Translations under genes and position numbers: made by a program
In this document: positions 50,553 to 59,896 of the stretch, piece by piece
Numbering within the stretch: position 1 is the first letter of the stretch
Layout of the letters: every line of letters begins with the position of its first letter
Assembly (NCBI RefSeq): GCF_902712875.1
Contig: NZ_LR743509.1
Coordinates: 3,858,001 to 3,922,000, forward strand
From: Hyphomicrobium sp. ghe19
Lineage (GTDB): Bacteria; Pseudomonadota; Alphaproteobacteria; Rhizobiales; Hyphomicrobiaceae
Reading direction: 5' to 3'
DNA length: 64,000 nt
Notes under the pieces: generated by a model
Seen by the model: only the letters and a program-made list of their open reading frames with translations
The model's database searches: none
What the model was told of the DNA's origin: nothing

Positions 50553-51479
50553 CTAGCCGTTGCTGCCCCAGTCGTCCCACGGGGGCCTTTTCCCGAAGCG
50601 ATCGACGAGAAAATCAATAAATACGCGGGTTTTCGCGGCGAGGTATCGATTGGGCGCGTAAAGCGCGTGGATCGTGAGATCGGCAGGACAATTGTGCGGC
50701 AGGACGATTTTCAATCTGCCGGCCGCGATATCTTTTCCCACGATAAACGTCGGAAGCATCGCAATGCCGATGCCCTTTACGGCCGCGTCGCGCAACGCGT
50801 CGCCGTTGTTCGACGCCATGCACGACCCGATCGAAACGGAAATCGGCTCGCCGTTTTCGGTCAGATGCCAGCGCTGCAGTGAAGTTGTATGGCCGTAACT
50901 CAGGCAGCGGTGATTGACCAAGTCGGCGGGCGTCAGCGGCGCGCCGTGTTTGTCGATGTAACCGGGCGACGCGACAAGGACCACGCGTGCCGGCGTGATG
51001 CGGCGCGCGATGAGGCTCGAGTCGGCCGGAGTGCCGATCCGGACCGTCACGTCGGCGCCTTCTTCAAGCGGGTCGATGAACCTGTCGGTCAATATCAGTT
51101 CGACCTTGAGATCGCCGTAGCGGATCATGAAGTCGGCAACGGCGTCACCCAGATAGAGCGTGCCGAACGACATGGGCGCGTTGACCTTCAGCGTGCCTTT
51201 CGGCTCATCGTGAAGGCGGGATATTTGCGCTTCCGTCTCCTCGACCTGGGCGAGGATTGCGAGGCACCGCTCGTAATAGGCGAGGCCGGCCTCCGTCGGC
51301 GTTACGCGACGCGTCGTGCGATCCAGCAGGCGCGCACCGAGGGTTTCCTCGAGCTCCATGACTGCCTTGCTGACGGCGGACCTCGTGAGACCAAGGCGGC
51401 GCGCGGCTTCCGCGTAGCTGCCGCTCGCGATCACCTTCACCAGCGCGTTCATGGCCTCAAGTTTGTCCATTGCATCCAA
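50553..51479 (-). CDS. LysR-family regulator
   Basis: 308 residues. HTH: MNALVKVIASGSYAEAARRL then LTRSAVSKAVMELEETLGAR. Substrate domain: FGTLYLGDAVADFMIRYGDL then DVTVRIGTPADSSLIARRIT and GIGIAMLPTFIVGKDIAAGR. Divergent from the WrbA operon with a 119-base gap, which should hold its binding site. Expected to control that operon in response to a quinone or aromatic compound. Its stop faces cobF. Confidence 0.88.
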   Translation of the reverse strand: MDAMDKLEAMNALVKVIASGSYAEAARRLGLTRSAVSKAVMELEETLGARLLDRTTRRVTPTEAGLAYYERCLAILAQVEETEAQISRLHDEPKGTLKVNAPMSFGTLYLGDAVADFMIRYGDLKVELILTDRFIDPLEEGADVTVRIGTPADSSLIARRITPARVVLVASPGYIDKHGAPLTPADLVNHRCLSYGHTTSLQRWHLTENGEPISVSIGSCMASNNGDALRDAAVKGIGIAMLPTFIVGKDIAAGRLKIVLPHNCPADLTIHALYAPNRYLAAKTRVFIDFLVDRFGKRPPWDDWGSNG

Positions 51480-51598
51480 TTTGGAAACAGTGTGGTTGAT
51501 TTTTGACGGATTGAGCCAGTCCAGTCAACAGACATATGGTGCGTGTGTCGGGCGGCTACGCGTCGCCCAGCAGATTCATAGGGTCTCGGAGGCACACA

Positions 51599-52198
51599 AT
51601 GACGAAGGTTCTCGTTCTCTACTATTCGAGCTACGGCCACATCGAAACGATGGCTGGGGCCGTGGCAGAGGGGGCCCGGGAAGGCGGCGCTGAGGTGACG
51701 ATCAAGCGCGTGCCGGAACTCGTGCCGGAGGCGGTCGCGAAGGCCAGCCATTTCAAGCTCGATCAGGCGGCGCCAATCGCGACGGTCGACGAGCTGGCGG
51801 ATTACGACGCCATCATCATCGGTGTGCCGACGCGGTTCGGGAACATGCCGGCGCAGATGAAGAACTTTCTCGATCAGACAGGCGGCCTTTGGTTGGCCGG
51901 CAAGCTGATCGGCAAAGTCGGGAGCGTCTTTACGTCGACGGCCACTCAGCACGGCGGCCAGGAGAGCACAATTCTCTCGACGCATACCGTGCTTCTGCAC
52001 CAGGGCATGGTGATCGTCGGGCTGCCTTACTCGTTCGCGGGTCAGATGGGCGTGACGGAAATCACCGGCGGTTCGCCTTATGGCGCGTCGACGATTGCAG
52101 GCGGCGATGGCTCGAGACAGCCTTCGGAAAACGAATTGGCAGGCGCCCGATTCCAGGGCCGTCACGTCGCGCAGATCGCGGGACGCCTGAAGGGCTAA
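51599..52198 (+). CDS. wrbA: NAD(P)H:quinone oxidoreductase, WrbA family
   Basis: 199 residues from the ATG at 51599 (GGAGGC upstream). Flavodoxin-like: [20 protein letters not shown] binds FMN phosphate; the WrbA-specific [18 protein letters not shown] region reads [20 protein letters not shown] then HGMV-like [20 protein letters not shown]. It reduces quinones by two electrons, protecting from semiquinones. First gene of a four-gene operon. Confidence 0.92.
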   Translation: MTKVLVLYYSSYGHIETMAGAVAEGAREGGAEVTIKRVPELVPEAVAKASHFKLDQAAPIATVDELADYDAIIIGVPTRFGNMPAQMKNFLDQTGGLWLAGKLIGKVGSVFTSTATQHGGQESTILSTHTVLLHQGMVIVGLPYSFAGQMGVTEITGGSPYGASTIAGGDGSRQPSENELAGARFQGRHVAQIAGRLKG

Positions 52199-52327
52199 CA
52201 ACACGCACACGGATCGTCGCCGAATTGGCGACGGTCTAGTTCCGCCGGCGACGATTGAAGCGCCGGATCGGCTAACCACATTGGAAAGCAACACAGCAAA
52301 TCTCGTGCAAACGAGAAAGGAGAAGTC

Positions 52328-53263
52328 ATGTCTGGAATTCATCACGTGACTGCGATTGCTGGCAACCCGTCCCGCAATCTGGACTTCTACACCAAGGTTC
52401 TTGGCCTGAGGCTGGTCAAGAAGACGGTCAACTTCGACGATCCGGGCACCTACCATTTCTATTTCGGAGATGAGACTGGCAATCCGGGTACGATCCTGAC
52501 CTTCTTCCCATGGGATCATGCTCCGCGTGGCCGCAACGGCGTCGGGACTGCGCAGCAGACGATGTTCCGCGTGCCGGAAAGCGCGATCGGCTACTGGGCG
52601 CATCGCTTCATCGAGAAGGGTGTGCCGCATGAGGCGATCGAGAAGCGCTTCGGGCGCTCGGTCCTGGCATTCAGCGATCCTGACGGCATGAGCCTCAGTC
52701 TCGTCGGCGTGCCCGGCGCCGAAGCGGAAGCGGCCTGGCAGGGCGGCGACGTCCCGGCGGAGCACGCACTGCGCGGTTTCCACGGTGTCAGTCTTCTTCT
52801 CGAGGACGCGACACGGACGGGAGCCATCTTGACGGATGTTTTCGGATTTACCGAAACCGAGAGTGAGGGACCCTTCAAACGGTTCGTCGCGAACGGCACG
52901 GTGGCCGGCGGCATCGTTGAGATCCGTGAAGCCAAGGGATTCCTCCCTGGGCAGATGGGGCGCGGCTCGGTCCATCACGTCGCGTTCCGCGCGGCGAACG
53001 ATGAAGTGCAGGCCGAGATGCGGAAGAAGCTCGTCGAAAACCACGGCATCCGTCCGACGGAGCAGAGAGATCGGGACTACTTCCGGTCAATCTATTTCCG
53101 CGAACCGGGCGGCGTGCTCTTCGAGATCGCGACGGACGAACCTGGATTCGCAGTTGATGAGCCTCTGGCTTCTCTCGGCCAATCCTTGAAGCTGCCGCGA
53201 TTTCTCGAAAGCCGCCGCAAAGAAATCGAAGCCGTCTTGGAGCCTTTGGAGCAAGCAGCATGA
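52328..53263 (+). CDS. VOC-family ring-cleaving dioxygenase (MhqO-like)
   Basis: 311 residues. Two VOC modules: HHVTAIAGNPSRNLDFYTKV begins the first, and HGVSLLLEDATRTGAILTDV the second, with SVHHVAFRAANDEVQAEMRK and YFREPGGVLFEIATDEPGFA. Metal ligands should be the His near residue 6, the His in VHHVAF and the Glu in LFEIATD. Related proteins cleave hydroquinone or catechol rings. It overlaps the esterase gene by 4 bases. Confidence 0.88.
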   Translation: MSGIHHVTAIAGNPSRNLDFYTKVLGLRLVKKTVNFDDPGTYHFYFGDETGNPGTILTFFPWDHAPRGRNGVGTAQQTMFRVPESAIGYWAHRFIEKGVPHEAIEKRFGRSVLAFSDPDGMSLSLVGVPGAEAEAAWQGGDVPAEHALRGFHGVSLLLEDATRTGAILTDVFGFTETESEGPFKRFVANGTVAGGIVEIREAKGFLPGQMGRGSVHHVAFRAANDEVQAEMRKKLVENHGIRPTEQRDRDYFRSIYFREPGGVLFEIATDEPGFAVDEPLASLGQSLKLPRFLESRRKEIEAVLEPLEQAA

Positions 53264-53904
53264 CGACGCTTACGACAGACCTCATCCGCGCGGGTGCACC
53301 CATCGGTGCCGCCCGCGCGGCGATGATCATGGTTCATGGACGCGGTGCGAGTGCGGAAGGAATCCTGGAACTCGCGAATGCCTTCGATGCGCGCGACGTC
53401 GCCTACGTTGCGCCGCAAGCGGAGGGCGGAAGCTGGTATCCGTATTCGTTCATGAGCCCCATTTCGCAAAACGAGCCGTACCTCAGCCGCGCCCTCGAAA
53501 CGCTCGGCGGCGTTGTCGAGGATCTTCAGCGGGAAGGCATGCCTTCCGAGCGCATCGTTCTCTTGGGATTTTCTCAAGGTGCTTGCCTCGCGCTCGAATT
53601 CGCGGCTCGCAACGCTCGTCGCTTTGGCGGGATCGTCGCATTGAGCGGTGGGCTCATCGGGCCCGAGGGCATGAAGAGAAACGATGCGGGCACGCTTGCA
53701 GGCACGCCCGTGTTTCTTGGTTGCAGCGATGTCGATTCTCACATTCCGCTAGCGCGGGTGCATGAATCCGCGGCGGTGCTGACAAAGCTCGGCGGCGATG
53801 TTACCGAGAAAATCTATCGTGGAATGGGCCACACCATCGTCCAGGACGAAGTCGACCACGTAAAAAAGATCTTGCAAGGCATCGGATCGCCGGAAAACAG
53901 GTAA
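53260..53904 (+). CDS. carboxylesterase / phospholipase-type hydrolase (MhqD-like)
   Basis: 214 residues, alpha/beta hydrolase. Oxyanion region IMVHGRGAS near residue 24; nucleophile Ser105 in LLGFSQGACL; acidic residue Asp157 or Asp159 in GCSDVDSHIP; His191 in RGMGHTIVQ. Family function: hydrolyses esters; in MhqNOD-type clusters it is linked to quinone stress. Translationally coupled to the dioxygenase. Confidence 0.88.
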   Translation: MTTLTTDLIRAGAPIGAARAAMIMVHGRGASAEGILELANAFDARDVAYVAPQAEGGSWYPYSFMSPISQNEPYLSRALETLGGVVEDLQREGMPSERIVLLGFSQGACLALEFAARNARRFGGIVALSGGLIGPEGMKRNDAGTLAGTPVFLGCSDVDSHIPLARVHESAAVLTKLGGDVTEKIYRGMGHTIVQDEVDHVKKILQGIGSPENR

Positions 53905-53908
53905 TGGA

Positions 53909-54511
53909 ATGGAATTCGACTTCGAGAAAATGACCGCGGACGATCGTTACAAGATTCTAACGAGCACGATCGTACCGCGGCCCATCGCCTGGGTCACCAC
54001 CACATCCAAGGACGGCGTCCGTAACGCGGCGCCGTTCAGCTTTTTTACTGCACTCAGCAAAGATCCGCCGCTGCTCGTGCTCGGCATCTCACCGGGCGGC
54101 GACGGCAGCTTGAAAGATACGGCGCGGAATATTCTCGATACGCACGAGTTCGTCGTCAATTTAGTGCCGCGCAGTGCTTCGCACTCGATGAATCTGACGT
54201 CCAGCGTCGTGCCGCCGGGTGTCGACGAACTCGAGATTGCCAATCTCGAAACGCGGCCATCGCTCAAGGTCAAACCCGAACGTATCGCCATAAGCCCGGT
54301 CGCGTTCGAATGCCGACTGCATACGCCGATCGAGTTTCCAAATCAGCTGATTGCGCTCGGCCAAGTCGTGCAGGCGCACGTCGACGACATTTTCATTCTC
54401 GACCCCGAGAAGTTTTATGTCGATACCATCGCGATGGATCTCATCGGCCGCATGCACGGCCGGGGCTGGTATACATCGGCAGATGGGATATTTCAGATCG
54501 ACCGGCCTTGA
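53909..54511 (+). CDS. flavin reductase family protein
   Basis: 200 residues. KILTSTIVPRPIAWVTTTSK and DGVRNAAPFSFFTALSKDPP are the FMN-binding signature of this split-barrel family; RIAISPVAFECRLHTPIEFP and DLIGRMHGRGWYTSADGIFQ follow. Provides reduced flavin or acts on flavin-linked substrates. Last gene of the WrbA operon; an inverted repeat follows at 54531-54559. Confidence 0.88.
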   Translation: MEFDFEKMTADDRYKILTSTIVPRPIAWVTTTSKDGVRNAAPFSFFTALSKDPPLLVLGISPGGDGSLKDTARNILDTHEFVVNLVPRSASHSMNLTSSVVPPGVDELEIANLETRPSLKVKPERIAISPVAFECRLHTPIEFPNQLIALGQVVQAHVDDIFILDPEKFYVDTIAMDLIGRMHGRGWYTSADGIFQIDRP

Positions 54512-54530
54512 TCGTCGGCAAGAGTCGAAT

Positions 54531-54559
54531 GTGGCGCCGAAGCGGAATCCCGGCGCCAC
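54531..54559. terminator. inverted repeat after the WrbA operon
   Basis: GTGGCGCCG (54531-54539) and CGGCGCCAC (54551-54559), a perfect 9-bp stem with an 11-base loop. A run of T follows about 15 bases later. It lies between two convergent genes and probably ends one or both transcripts. Confidence 0.45.
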
Positions 54560-54612
54560 TAGTGTGAGCATGAGAATTTTTTTCGTGAGCTGAGCTTCTT
54601 CGGGTGAAGACC

Positions 54613-55140
54613 TCAGGCTTTATGCGAAATATCTCGCGTCGCCTCGAATAGGAACCACACGCGCCGCTCCGCTTCGTCGATCCAGTTTTCGAGAAGGCTT
54701 GCAGTGGCCACATCGCCATGCTCGTCGCATAGATCGTGAACCTGCCGCATTTCGTCGACGAGTTGGAGATTGTCGTCCCTCAACTCGGACAGCATGTCAT
54801 TAGGGGTAACGAAGGCGGCATCATTATCGAGGATGCGCTTCTGGCTATTGATCTGGCCAATGGAGCGGAGGGTTGTACCGCCGATCTTGCGAACGCGCTC
54901 GGCAATATCATCGGTAGCCGCAAAAATCTGTTCGCCCTGCTCATCCAGCAGCAAGTGATAATCGCGGAAATGCGGGCCGGACATGTGCCAATGGAAATTC
55001 TTGGTCTTGATATATACAGCAAAAAAATCTGCGAGAAGCGCCGTCAGTGCGCCAGAAAGATCTTTGATGGCGTTGTCGGCAAAGTGAGAGGGCGTGTCGA
55101 GTGGAAGCTTGCGTCGGGCCTTCGCGGATTCCGCTTTCAT
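54613..55140 (-). CDS. dps: Dps ferritin-like DNA protection protein
   Basis: 175 residues. Ferroxidase centre: KTKNFHWHMSGPHFRDYHLL then DEQGEQIFAATDDIAERVRK. N-terminus (MKAESAKARRKLPLDTPSHF) is basic and may bind DNA. Dodecameric iron store that oxidises Fe(II) with peroxide and shields DNA in stress or stationary phase. Next to a DUF302 gene in the same direction. Confidence 0.95.
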   Translation of the reverse strand: MKAESAKARRKLPLDTPSHFADNAIKDLSGALTALLADFFAVYIKTKNFHWHMSGPHFRDYHLLLDEQGEQIFAATDDIAERVRKIGGTTLRSIGQINSQKRILDNDAAFVTPNDMLSELRDDNLQLVDEMRQVHDLCDEHGDVATASLLENWIDEAERRVWFLFEATRDISHKA

Positions 55141-55196
55141 GACTGGCAGTTCCTTACCTTTGTTGCTTCGCTAGTGTTCCTTGCAGAGTGCGTTTG

Positions 55197-55604
55197 CTAC
55201 AGACATTGTTCCCCTGTCGCCTCTTCGAGCACGGCCTTCAGCATGGCGGACATTTTGTCTAAAGTCGGCTGAACAGCCGAGGCTATTCCGTACTGGCTTA
55301 CCAGCCAGTCCAAATCTAGATGTGCCACCCACGCGACGCCTTGCTCGTCCTCCCAAACGAGAACCCTTAGCGGGAGCTCCAATCCAATTTCCTGCGACTG
55401 CTGCATAAGCAGCGTACCCACGTTTGGGTTGCCAAAAAACAGCACTTCAGTCGGACGAAGCTCGAGTCCGGCTTTTTTCGCTGCAGCGGAATGATCGATT
55501 CGGGCCAAGAGAGTTTGCCCGTGTTGGGATACCGAGGCTGCTAGCCTGTCAGCGGTCTCCTTCGCCGGGTGATGGCTTCGATGCTTAGCCACTCCATTGA
55601 CCAT
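55197..55604 (-). CDS. DUF302-family protein
   Basis: 135 residues from the ATG at 55604 (a second ATG lies at 55631). ETADRLAASVSQHGQTLLAR then IDHSAAAKKAGLELRPTEVL and FFGNPNVGTLLMQQSQEIGL are the DUF302 core. These small domains are found in stress-linked proteins, role unknown. The C-terminus LDLDWLVSQYGIASAV closes the fold. Upstream of dps. Confidence 0.8.
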   Translation of the reverse strand: MVNGVAKHRSHHPAKETADRLAASVSQHGQTLLARIDHSAAAKKAGLELRPTEVLFFGNPNVGTLLMQQSQEIGLELPLRVLVWEDEQGVAWVAHLDLDWLVSQYGIASAVQPTLDKMSAMLKAVLEEATGEQCL

Positions 55605-55865
55605 GAGTTCGCAACCTTTGGTTGGACACATGCTAGTATAGCAGGCTTCCAAACGATCCGTTCCAAGCACCCAAAGCGGTTCTAGCTATCGCAAAATTAG
55701 ATAAAATTTTTGACGGCGGGAGCCAACGCGGGAAATCATCTGCTCACGTCCATTTGCAGAATAAAACCGGCTTCTCGCCTGAAAGTAAATGGGATCCTGC
55801 GGCCTATGTCTCGGCCGGCGCAATAAATCGGCAAATACGGCGGGCCGCCTACCTCTCAGCGAAGG

Positions 55866-56453
55866 CTATTCGTGGATGAGCGCGGATCGGACGGACTGCA
55901 AAATCTCATCCGAGATGGGGTGACCTTTGGTCGACCGCGCGAGCACCAGTCCGCCGACGAGCATCGAGAACTGCGCCAGAGTTTCTTCGCGTGTCGCGGC
56001 TTTCTTTTTTCCTGACAATACCGGAGCAAGCCTATCGACCAACGTGACCATTGCCGTCGCAAACGCGGCGCGTACTGATCCCCTCGGATTTTCACGCGCG
56101 AGGTCGCCGCACATCGCCGCTGCGGGACAGCCAAGACCAACTGAGTCGCGGTGATTTTTCGACGTATACCGCTTGATGAACTCGACCCGTGCGGCCTTCC
56201 GGTCCGAGCCGTTTCGCTCGATGAACCCTTCGTAAGTGCTACGCCGATCTTCGAAGGCCTTCGCACATGCTTCCGCTGCGAGCGCCTCCTTCGAACTGAA
56301 ATGTCCGTAAAAGCCACCGTGGGTGAGGCCGGCTTCAGCCATAACGTCGGGAACGCTGACGCCGTCGATGCCGTGCTCGAGAAAAAGGCGGGACGCAGCG
56401 TCGAGAACGTCTTTCCGGTGCTGATCCGCCTGCTTGCGCGATACCCGCGGCAT
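55866..56453 (-). CDS. TetR-family regulator
   Basis: 195 residues. HTH: RKDVLDAASRLFLEHGIDGV then SVPDVMAEAGLTHGGFYGHF and SSKEALAAEACAKAFEDRRS. C-terminal ligand domain Ala/Leu rich. Divergent from the thiolase gene (249-base gap), so it may control it or an unlinked target. Confidence 0.88.
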   Translation of the reverse strand: MPRVSRKQADQHRKDVLDAASRLFLEHGIDGVSVPDVMAEAGLTHGGFYGHFSSKEALAAEACAKAFEDRRSTYEGFIERNGSDRKAARVEFIKRYTSKNHRDSVGLGCPAAAMCGDLARENPRGSVRAAFATAMVTLVDRLAPVLSGKKKAATREETLAQFSMLVGGLVLARSTKGHPISDEILQSVRSALIHE

Positions 56454-56702
56454 AATTTTCCTCCTTCGGCCCCGCGCATCCGACTTGGCGGCTATTCGGG
56501 CTCATTTTCATTATTGTCGTGGTTCCACCCACGCTTTGATTAGCACAAGTCATCGCTGTGTCGAGGCGGCTGGCCAACCGACACGTTCCCAGCGACCGGG
56601 TGCGGCAACATCGGTGTTGCGGCGGCCCTCGCCTTCTTTCATTGCGATCATCATATATTATTCCGCACGGCTTGCACAGCCAATCGAGGGAGGATCCAAA
56701 AC

Positions 56703-57893
56703 ATGTCGCGAGACCCGATCGTCATTGTATCCGCGGTGGGGACACCGTTGGGGCGCTTTTTGGGGGACCTCGCGCCCCTCCGGGCGTCAGAACTCGGCGC
56801 GCACGCGATCCGATCGGCCGTCGAACGCGCGAAGCTCTCGCCCGAGAAAGTCGACGAAGTCATTTTCGGTAACGTGTTGACCGCCGGTCAGGGCCAAGCT
56901 CCGGCGCGTCAGGCTGCGAGGGCTGCCGGGCTTCACGATGCGACCGGCGCGACGACGATCAACAAAGTTTGCGGGTCGGGGATGAAGGCGACATTTCTAG
57001 CCCACGATCTCCTGGCTGCCGGTTCTGCGGATATCATCGTTTCCGGCGGCATGGAATCCATGTCGAACGCGCCGTATCTTCTTGAGAAGGCGCGCACCGG
57101 TTTCCGCGTGGGTCATGGGCAGGTCTTGGATCACATGCTGCTCGACGGCCTCGAAGACGCTTATGAAAAAGGCCGGAGCATGGGTGATTTCGGTGAGGCC
57201 ACCGCGGAAGCCTATCAGTTCACGCGTGCGGACCAGGATGCCTTCGCCGTCGAAACTTTGACGCGAGCGCGAGCGGCGGTCCAAGGCGGAGCGTTCAAAG
57301 CTGAGATCGCGCCCATTAAAATCGCGGCGAAGGATGGCGAGAAGATCATCTCAGACGACGAGAACCCGCTGAAGGTTTCGCCCGAGAAGATTGCGAAACT
57401 GAAGCCGGCTTTCCGGCCGAACGGAACGATCACCGCTGCGAGCGCTTCAGCGAATGCCGACGGCGCCGCCGCGCTGGTTCTTACGCGCCGCTCGATCGCC
57501 GAGCGTGAAGGACTTCCCATCCTTGCGGAGATCCGCGCCCACGCGACGCACAGTCAGGAGCCGGCGTGGTTCACGACGGCTCCTATACCGGCAATGCGCA
57601 AAGTCCTCGCCAAGGCTGGATGGGAGGCGAGCGATGTCGATCTTTATGAGATCAACGAAGCCTTCGCGGCGGTTGCCATGGCTGCGCAGAAAGAACTTTC
57701 GATTCCGCGCGACAAGCTCAACGTGAACGGCGGCGCATGCGCCCTCGGGCATCCGATCGGCGCGACAGGCGCGCGGCTCATCGTGACGCTGCTTCATGCG
57801 CTCGAGCATCGGGGCGTCACCAAGGGAGTCGCATCCGCGTGCATCGGCGGCGGGGAAGCTACCGCCATCGCCATCGAACGCGTGCTTCAGTAG
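56703..57893 (+). CDS. acetyl-CoA acetyltransferase (thiolase)
   Basis: 396 residues. Catalytic Cys90 in NKVCGSGMKATFLAHDLL; NEAFAAVAMAAQKELSIPRD; His350 in GGACALGHPIGATGARL; Cys380 in ASACIGGGEATAIAIERV. Full length for the PhaA/AtoB type. Condenses two acetyl-CoA or cleaves acetoacetyl-CoA, in PHB synthesis or the ethylmalonyl-CoA pathway. A perfect hairpin follows at 57906. Confidence 0.93.
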   Translation: MSRDPIVIVSAVGTPLGRFLGDLAPLRASELGAHAIRSAVERAKLSPEKVDEVIFGNVLTAGQGQAPARQAARAAGLHDATGATTINKVCGSGMKATFLAHDLLAAGSADIIVSGGMESMSNAPYLLEKARTGFRVGHGQVLDHMLLDGLEDAYEKGRSMGDFGEATAEAYQFTRADQDAFAVETLTRARAAVQGGAFKAEIAPIKIAAKDGEKIISDDENPLKVSPEKIAKLKPAFRPNGTITAASASANADGAAALVLTRRSIAEREGLPILAEIRAHATHSQEPAWFTTAPIPAMRKVLAKAGWEASDVDLYEINEAFAAVAMAAQKELSIPRDKLNVNGGACALGHPIGATGARLIVTLLHALEHRGVTKGVASACIGGGEATAIAIERVLQ

Positions 57894-57905
57894 GTCCGAA
57901 GCTAA

Positions 57906-57933
57906 GGTTAGGCCTCTTAGACGAGGCCTAACC
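57906..57933. terminator. 11-bp hairpin between convergent thiolase and permease genes
   Basis: GGTTAGGCCTC (57906-57916), loop TTAGAC, GAGGCCTAACC (57923-57933). The TAA stop of the permease gene (57917-57919) lies in the loop. No T-run on either side, so it may act as a bidirectional terminator with help from Rho, or as a 3' end stabiliser. Confidence 0.5.
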
Positions 57934-59896
57934 GCGACTGCAATCGATCGGTCGTTGCCCTGAGAAGGCGGTCGGCGACGATGCCGATGAAAGCGATGGC
58001 AAAGCCAGCCGTGAGGCCTCGCCCGGCGTCGGCTTTCGCGAGAGCAATAAACACTTCCTGCCCAAGATCCCGCGTTCCAATCATCGCGCAAATGATGATC
58101 ATGCTGAGCGCGAGAAGCACGGTCTGATTCAATCCCAGCATGATTTCCGGCAGCGCCAGCGGCAACTGAACCCGCCAGAACATCTGACGGGGCGTGCAGC
58201 CGGATACGGTCGCCGCCTCGATGAGACTTTCCGGGATCTGCCGGATGCCGTGATTGGTGTAGCGGATCGCAGGAACGATCGCGAAAAGGACGGTTGCGAT
58301 CATTGCCGTCACGTCACCCACGCGGAACAACATCACGACCGGAATGATGAAGCAGAAGGACGGAAGCGTCTGCAGCGTGTCGCAAATCGGCATGAGGAAG
58401 GAAGCAAACCGATCGCTTCGCGACGCCGCAATGCCGAGAGCGATGCCGAACAGCGCTGCGATCAAAGCCGAGACGCCACACAGATACAGCGTCGCCATCG
58501 ATTTTTCCCAAAGTCCGGTCGCGGCGCAGAAAGCGGTCATCAGGACGACGATCACGGCTAGACGCACACCCGAAAGGCGATAACCGGCCAGGCCCACCAG
58601 AAGAACCATTCCGAGCCAAGGGAATTCGACAAGAAAATCCCGGATCGGATTTAGGACGTAGAGCAATAGGAATGTGCGGAAAGCTTCGATGGCGTCGAAG
58701 AAATGGATATTCACCCAATCGACGACGGCCTTCCACCATGGCGCCGTCGACATCTTGATGGCGGCCGGGACCGATGCAAACGCCGGCACGAAAAGGCTCA
58801 GCACGGTTGTGCCCGCTATGACGGCGACCGCGGCCGTCAGCATCGGGTACCGGTGCACGAAATTCTGATCGGCGATGTGGACGGACGGACGCTGACGCGC
58901 AGCCGCCTGGCTCAGTCTATCCAGCACAATGGCAAGCGCGACGATCGCAAGCCCTGCCTCCATTCCCTGCCCAATCTTCAAAGCCCGCAGAGCCAGCAAG
59001 ACGTCGTAACCGAGGCCGCCTGCGCCGATCATCGAGGAAATGATGACCATGTTGAGCGCAAGCATAATGACCTGATTGACGCCGACCATCAGCGTCGCGC
59101 GGCCGGACGGCAGCAGCACCTTCAGCAACTTCTGGCGCTCAGTGCATCCAACCATCTCGCCGAAATCGTCGATTTCATGCGGTACGCGCTTTAGCGCCAG
59201 CACGGTCGCGCGCACCATCGGAGGCATGGAGAATATCGCCGTTGCCAGCATGCCAGACACCGGGCTGTTGCCGAACAGAAGCAGCATCGGGATGAGATAG
59301 GCAAATGTGGGCATCGTCTGCATCAGATCGAGCATCGGCTGAATGATGGCGCGATCGATCCAAGGCTTGCGAAAGGCGACGACACCGAGCCCTAGACCGA
59401 TGACGACGCAAAGCGGGACGCTGATTGCAATGAGCGCCAGCGTAAGCATGGCGCTATCCCACTGTCCGAATAGCGCGATGTAAATCATGCAACCTGCAGC
59501 AAGCGCGGCGAGCCTGCCGCCACCGAAGGCGAATCCCGCGAGGGCGAACGCAGCGCAGATACCAATCCACGATAGGCGAGGAAGGACGAGAGCGTCGGGG
59601 CCGTAGCCGGATTTCCAACCCTTCGCGAGCAGAGAGATGGCCCACTGAAGAGGAACGTTGAAGATGTCCGTTATGCCTCGCGTCAACCACGTGAAATTGG
59701 TTTTCACCCACGCCATGAACGCAGATATCCAGTCAGCGATAGGGATCACGGCGTCTGAGGGATATTTGACGGCCCAAGGCGCGATGCCCGGCATCATGTA
59801 GAGAATTGCAACGACGGCGACGGCCGCGATCCATATGAGCGTCCACGCGGATATCGGGGCGGGCCGCGCCGTTATGGACGTATCAGCGACGGTCAT
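57917..59896 (-). CDS. glycine betaine / proline ABC permease, two modules fused
   Basis: 659 residues, about twice the usual permease. Each half has the membrane-spanning domain with its EAA loop: EIDDFGEMVGCTERQKLLKV then LLPSGRATLMVGVNQVIMLA in the first; ESLIEAATVSGCTPRQMFWR then VQLPLALPEIMLGLNQTVLL in the second. So the whole translocation pore is on one chain. Overlaps the ATPase stop by 4 bases. Osmoprotectant or compatible-solute uptake is expected. Confidence 0.92.
   Translation of the reverse strand: MTVADTSITARPAPISAWTLIWIAAVAVVAILYMMPGIAPWAVKYPSDAVIPIADWISAFMAWVKTNFTWLTRGITDIFNVPLQWAISLLAKGWKSGYGPDALVLPRLSWIGICAAFALAGFAFGGGRLAALAAGCMIYIALFGQWDSAMLTLALIAISVPLCVVIGLGLGVVAFRKPWIDRAIIQPMLDLMQTMPTFAYLIPMLLLFGNSPVSGMLATAIFSMPPMVRATVLALKRVPHEIDDFGEMVGCTERQKLLKVLLPSGRATLMVGVNQVIMLALNMVIISSMIGAGGLGYDVLLALRALKIGQGMEAGLAIVALAIVLDRLSQAAARQRPSVHIADQNFVHRYPMLTAAVAVIAGTTVLSLFVPAFASVPAAIKMSTAPWWKAVVDWVNIHFFDAIEAFRTFLLLYVLNPIRDFLVEFPWLGMVLLVGLAGYRLSGVRLAVIVVLMTAFCAATGLWEKSMATLYLCGVSALIAALFGIALGIAASRSDRFASFLMPICDTLQTLPSFCFIIPVVMLFRVGDVTAMIATVLFAIVPAIRYTNHGIRQIPESLIEAATVSGCTPRQMFWRVQLPLALPEIMLGLNQTVLLALSMIIICAMIGTRDLGQEVFIALAKADAGRGLTAGFAIAFIGIVADRLLRATTDRLQSRLGLV

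Noticed and set aside
49757..50617. 286-codon minus-strand frame opposite cobF
   Set aside because: Shadow of cobF; no protein-like segments.
51449..53044. 531-codon open frame on the minus strand
   Set aside because: It lies opposite the well-supported wrbA and VOC dioxygenase genes and is rich in Arg, His and Asp, as expected for the shadow of GC-rich genes.
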